Assembly: GCA_029207755.1 (NCBI GenBank)
Contig: JARCOQ010000016.1
Coordinates: 3,911,001 to 3,975,000, forward strand
DNA: 64,000 nucleotides
Origin: Chamaea fasciata
Lineage: Eukaryota > Chordata > Aves > Passeriformes > Sylviidae
Direction: 5' to 3'
The position numbers and the translations under genes are program-made. Below the pieces are notes generated by a model that worked only from the letters and a program-made list of their open reading frames with translations, did no database searches and was not told the origin of the DNA. Of the stretch, positions 61,201 through 64,000 are shown piece by piece (the stretch's first letter is position 1; every line of letters begins with the position of its first letter).

Positions 61201-63608
61201 ATAACTTTCACTTTGGATCCATCCTAAAAATAACAGGACTGCAGTACAGAGACTTCATTCATATCAGTTTTCATAACAAGGTAAACAATCTGGACAGGCA
61301 TTCAGCAGGCTGTAGTGGTTAATTCAGGGAAAGCAAGGGGTGAAGGGTCTAGTTTGCCTTCAGCATTTGTGAAGTGTAAAATGCAAAGCCAAATGAAAAC
61401 ATTCCGTTTGGATTTATTTTCTAATCTAACAGAACAGCCACAAAACCATTGATGTAAATCTGTCTCAGTATTGAAAAAAAGCACTTTGTCTAACCAAACA
61501 AGAGACCAATTCAGCTTCTTTCCATAGTACAGTATGGAGCTCAATAAGAGCTTCCAGAAGGTGAGAACAAGCGCTTGCCCTTTCAAAAGTTGGTGTCTTT
61601 ACTGATGACATTTTTCTCCTCCAGATCTATGAGATTCCATTTTTTGTTGCTCTGGATCACAGAAAAGAAGCTATTGTGGTTGCAGTGAGAGGAACCTTGT
61701 CTTTTGAGGTATCATCCATCTGATGTCAATAATTAGCTTTATAGAAATGAGTGAACTCCCAGTACCTAGAGGAAATTGTGTTATGCTGGCATACGTTAAA
61801 ATAACTCACTCACAGGTGAGAGTCTTCCAAGTTTAAGTTTTAAGCCTCCCTGCCCTTGGATGGGTAATATTCCCTGTGCTACTGGAAGAGAGAGTGGAGG
61901 ACAGGCAGGGTAATTCCAGGTCACTGTGAGTGGAGGTGCATCCACGATGGGGTGTCTGCAGCTGGAAATAGCTGCCAGGCTGGGAGCTGTGGCTGCTGTG
62001 TGTTTGCTGGGGTTGGTGGTGTGTGGTGGGATGTGCTGTGCTGCTCACACACCTGGCAGCCAGCTGAGGTGTCCCTGTGACAGGTGTGAGCAGCAGAGCC
62101 CTGACCCAGGCTTTGTTCACAGGACATCCTCACCGACCTGTCAGCGGACTGCGAAGACCTGACCCTGGAGGAGGTTCTGGAGAATGGCTTTGTGCATAAG
62201 GTGTGTGCAGCCTGTGGCTCTTTGTAGAGCAGCTCAGCAGCAGCGAGCTGTAAACACCTGGGATCCTTAGTTAAACAGAGTGTTCATCCTTGTCAGATGG
62301 ATTGCACAAATCATTTCAGGGTTTGGTGCATCAAATACTGCCTCTGGCACTGCAAGGTAGAATTTTTAATCCTCTTGTCGGACTTAATGTCCTTATGAAA
62401 TATCCCAAAGCCTTTTTAACTCGTGCATACCACACATACAGACCTGTTGGTTATAACCAGACCTCTGGCAGGAGGGTGTCAAAGAGAGGACCAGCTTTGC
62501 AGAAAGAAGTTGTTCTGTGATGGTGTTGTATTTAAACTATCTATGTGTCACACCTCAGATTAGATACGCCCTTCTAACCTGAACTGCTTTCTTGTAGGGA
62601 ATAACTCAAGCTGCAAATTATATCTATCGAAAACTGATAAATGATGGGATTTTAAACCAGGCTTTCACTATTGCCCCGGTAAGTTACCTCCCAAATAATT
62701 TGATTTGTCAGAAAAATTACCCGCAGCTTTTTCTGTGTTCATCTAAGTTTGTCTTTCTGTCTGCAGGAATATAAACTTGTGATAGTTGGCCACAGTTTGG
62801 GTGGTGGGACAGCGTCTATCTTGGCCATCATGCTCAGGAACTCCTTCCCCACACTGAGGTGTTACGCCTTCTCTCCCCCAGGAGGGCTCTTAAGGTGAGA
62901 GACTTCTGTTGCTTGGCTCTGTGCCTAAGCTGTGAAAGTCCAGGCAGCTGCCAGGTGTGTTCGCTGGTAGCTGTGGGCTGACTGTGGGAAGAGTCTGTGT
63001 GTTCTCACTCCCCACTCAAATTGATTTGCTCCATCTGGAGTTACAGTTGAGTTCTTGGCGGAGCATTACAGAATGAAACACATCTGGGGAATTCTGGCAG
63101 GCAGTATCGTTAGAGTTTAAAGTAAATGTTCCAGAAAAATCCTCACCTGACTAGTCTGCCTTGGCCTGTTGGACACCCACACACCCTTAGAGTCAGCACT
63201 GAAGTTACTCTGCCACCATCAGCAGGAGGATCTGAACACCCACTGAGGCACTGACTGCAAATGGTGCTGCCACATGCGTGTAATTTTACTGAATTATAAT
63301 GATCATCCTAAAACTAAAGTATGTTTATCTCCTTAGTGCATCTAAACTGCCTTTTTTCTTTTTATTTTAAGCAAATCACTTGCAGATTACACTAAGCACT
63401 TCATTGTTTCAGTCATTGTTGGAAAAGACCTCGTTGCAAGGTGAGATGCAAATACTTTTAAATTGATATTTGGAGATGTGTTTGATAGCAGACAATAGGA
63501 GGCTTGGTTTTACTTTGTTCCATGTGTTTAAACAGGTTAAGTATGCCCAACATGGAGGATTTAAAGAGAAGAATAGTGAGGATTGTGGCAAACTGCAACA
63601 GACCCAAG
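55157..63608 (+). CDS. DAGLB: Diacylglycerol lipase beta, exons 1-13 (gene continues past the window)
   Basis: An sn-1-specific diacylglycerol lipase of the plasma membrane and endosomes that makes the endocannabinoid 2-arachidonoylglycerol. The 13 exons join in one frame for 526 codons; the human protein has about 670, so the last part lies outside. Four membrane segments fill residues about 20-150. The alpha/beta-hydrolase core follows, with nucleophile Ser446 in VGHSLGG and catalytic Asp498 in VGKDLVAR. The catalytic His and the rest of the C-terminal region are beyond the edge. ATG at 55157 has a purine at -3 and an in-frame TGA at 55142-55144, which fixes the start. DAGLA is excluded by the short tail layout and by DAGLB-specific blocks such as [13 protein letters not shown]. 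It is tandem with and downstream of KDELR2, as in human 7p22. Confidence 0.97.
55713..55864 (+). CDS. DAGLB: DAGLB exon 2
   Basis: Encodes [20 protein letters not shown] through [16 protein letters not shown]: membrane segments 1 and 2 with the loop between. The donor is GTAAAT. Confidence 0.94.
55865..57918 (+). other. DAGLB intron 2, one CR1 fragment
   Basis: A 2-kb intron with a CR1 tail fragment at 56783-56900. No other recognisable feature. Confidence 0.55.
56783..56900 (-). mobile_element. CR1 LINE 3' tail fragment
   Basis: TTTCACAGAATATTCTGGGT, TGGAAGGGACCCACAAGCAT, CATCGAGTCCAGCTC and GTGTTGCTAGCACCAGGCTC match antisense CR1, so the element lies on the minus strand of DAGLB intron 2. 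Confidence 0.8.
57919..58093 (+). CDS. DAGLB: DAGLB exon 3
   Basis: Encodes [20 protein letters not shown] through [17 protein letters not shown]. The NPGPRKS and VQC.KTV.NG motifs are typical. It covers membrane segment 3 and the start of segment 4. The donor is GTAAAG. Confidence 0.96.
58591..58852 (+). CDS. DAGLB: DAGLB exon 4
   Basis: Encodes [20 protein letters not shown], a variable linker, then [19 protein letters not shown] and AELFRSYFS. It is strikingly GC-rich compared with exons 3 and 6-13. It covers membrane segment 4 and the entry to the cytosolic lipase domain. Confidence 0.96.
58933..59058 (+). CDS. DAGLB: DAGLB exon 5
   Basis: 42 codons: [42 protein letters not shown]. The [13 protein letters not shown] block is identical to that of mammals. 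The donor is GTAAGA. Confidence 0.97.
59150..59213. repeat. (GTTT)n-rich simple repeat
   Basis: GGTTTGGTTGTTTGTTGG followed by at least four uninterrupted GTTT units, in DAGLB intron 5. Confidence 0.85.
60096..60223 (+). CDS. DAGLB: DAGLB exon 6
   Basis: Encodes [42 protein letters not shown] plus two bases. [12 protein letters not shown] is diagnostic of DAG lipases. The donor is GTAGGT. Confidence 0.97.
61154..61280 (+). CDS. DAGLB: DAGLB exon 7
   Basis: Encodes [42 protein letters not shown]. The tail [14 protein letters not shown] is conserved. The donor is GTAAAC. Confidence 0.96.
61625..61708 (+). CDS. DAGLB: DAGLB exon 8
   Basis: 28 codons: [28 protein letters not shown]. The [15 protein letters not shown] strand of the hydrolase core is intact. 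The donor is GTATCA. Confidence 0.97.
62123..62200 (+). CDS. DAGLB: DAGLB exon 9
   Basis: 26 codons: [26 protein letters not shown]. DxLTDLSA is conserved and the second half is variable between species. The donor is GTGTGT. Confidence 0.93.
62598..62678 (+). CDS. DAGLB: DAGLB exon 10
   Basis: 27 codons: [27 protein letters not shown]. It matches [23 protein letters not shown]. The donor is GTAAGT. Confidence 0.97.
62767..62894 (+). CDS. DAGLB: DAGLB exon 11 (catalytic serine)
   Basis: Encodes [42 protein letters not shown] plus two bases. GHSLGG is the lipase nucleophile elbow. The donor is GTGAGA. Confidence 0.98.
63372..63440 (+). CDS. DAGLB: DAGLB exon 12 (catalytic aspartate)
   Basis: Encodes [22 protein letters not shown] plus two bases. 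The Asp of GKD is the second catalytic residue. The acceptor is TTATTTTAAG, with a weak pyrimidine tract near the AG. Confidence 0.95.
63536..63608 (+). CDS. DAGLB: DAGLB exon 13 (last in window)
   Basis: Encodes [24 protein letters not shown] on a codon boundary. It matches [24 protein letters not shown]. The donor GTAACC leads into an intron that is cut by the window edge. Confidence 0.96.
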
Positions 63609-64000
63609 GTAACCAAATGCAATTCCTGATTAAAATTGTGGAATTGTTACTTGGGTTAAACCCCAGATTGAATGCAGTGACTGCTGGTGTGTGTATTTTT
63701 GATCTTAAAGCTGAGAGTCCCAATTGTGTCAGAACAAAATTGTTTGCTTTTAATTCAGTGATACCTGTGCTAGTCTTCTATCTTGTAAAGTTGTGTTGTT
63801 GGAGATTAGGATTCAGTAAGACTCTGAATATACCAGTTTACAACATCAAAGACCTGAAATTACCTGTTTGCCAGTTTTGCTGATAAAAGTAAACTATTAA
63901 AAAACAAAAATGGGGGGGAAAAAAAACCAAACAGCTAAAATTACAAAAGGTCAGATTACTTACTTTAATAGTGTAATAACTAGTACCAAATTATTGATTT

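Noticed and set aside
1..64000. Endogenous retrovirus, tRNA, rRNA, CRISPR or bacterial-type operon
   Set aside because: No reverse-transcriptase, gag or env-like frame, no cloverleaf or spaced repeat array was seen in reading both strands. Degenerate repeats may still be missed by eye.

Overview
This is vertebrate nuclear DNA and most likely avian. Coding sequence is split into many small exons with GT/AG borders, there are two CpG-island promoters, and the dispersed repeats I recognise are CR1 LINE tails, the dominant bird retroelement. I see no bacterial operon, tRNA, rRNA, CRISPR array or intact virus. All three recognised genes lie on the + strand.

Positions 1-860 may hold the end of an unidentified upstream gene (a terminal-exon-like stretch at 12-111, then two poly(A) signals). 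From 862 to 33325 the window carries a complete otoancorin gene (OTOA). I traced 28 coding exons whose phases all agree; they total 3405 bases, giving 1134 residues plus stop. The product has an N-terminal signal peptide, a long mesothelin/stereocilin-family superhelix and a hydrophobic C-terminal tail suited to a GPI anchor. A possible intron in the 3' UTR follows (33348-33890). From about 34400 to 41570 the DNA is intergenic, with one copy of a 154-base repeat whose partner lies in the last large OTOA intron, an unexplained minus-strand open frame, and a CR1 element with a second CR1 inserted in it.

A CpG island at about 41570-43000 drives KDELR2 (5 exons, 41791-53202, 212 residues, complete), the ER-retrieval receptor for KDEL-tailed proteins. 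Its proximal promoter has two GCCACGTC motifs of the XBP1/ATF6 type. A second CpG island (about 54690-55420), carrying four perfect TGACGTCA cAMP-response elements, precedes DAGLB. Its first 13 exons (55157-63608, 526 codons) are present, including four membrane segments, the GHSLGG nucleophile elbow and the catalytic Asp; the gene runs off the right edge.

The genes do not form one pathway. KDELR2 and DAGLB are neighbours in tandem in human (7p22), whereas human OTOA lies on 16p12, so the OTOA-KDELR2 junction marks a linkage that differs between birds and mammals. I did not find a novel multi-gene system. The best leads are regulatory and splicing features: the CRE cluster, the paired UPR motifs, a GC-AG intron that coincides with an apparently lost OTOA exon, a perfect 23-base hairpin, and the possible unidentified gene end at the left edge.
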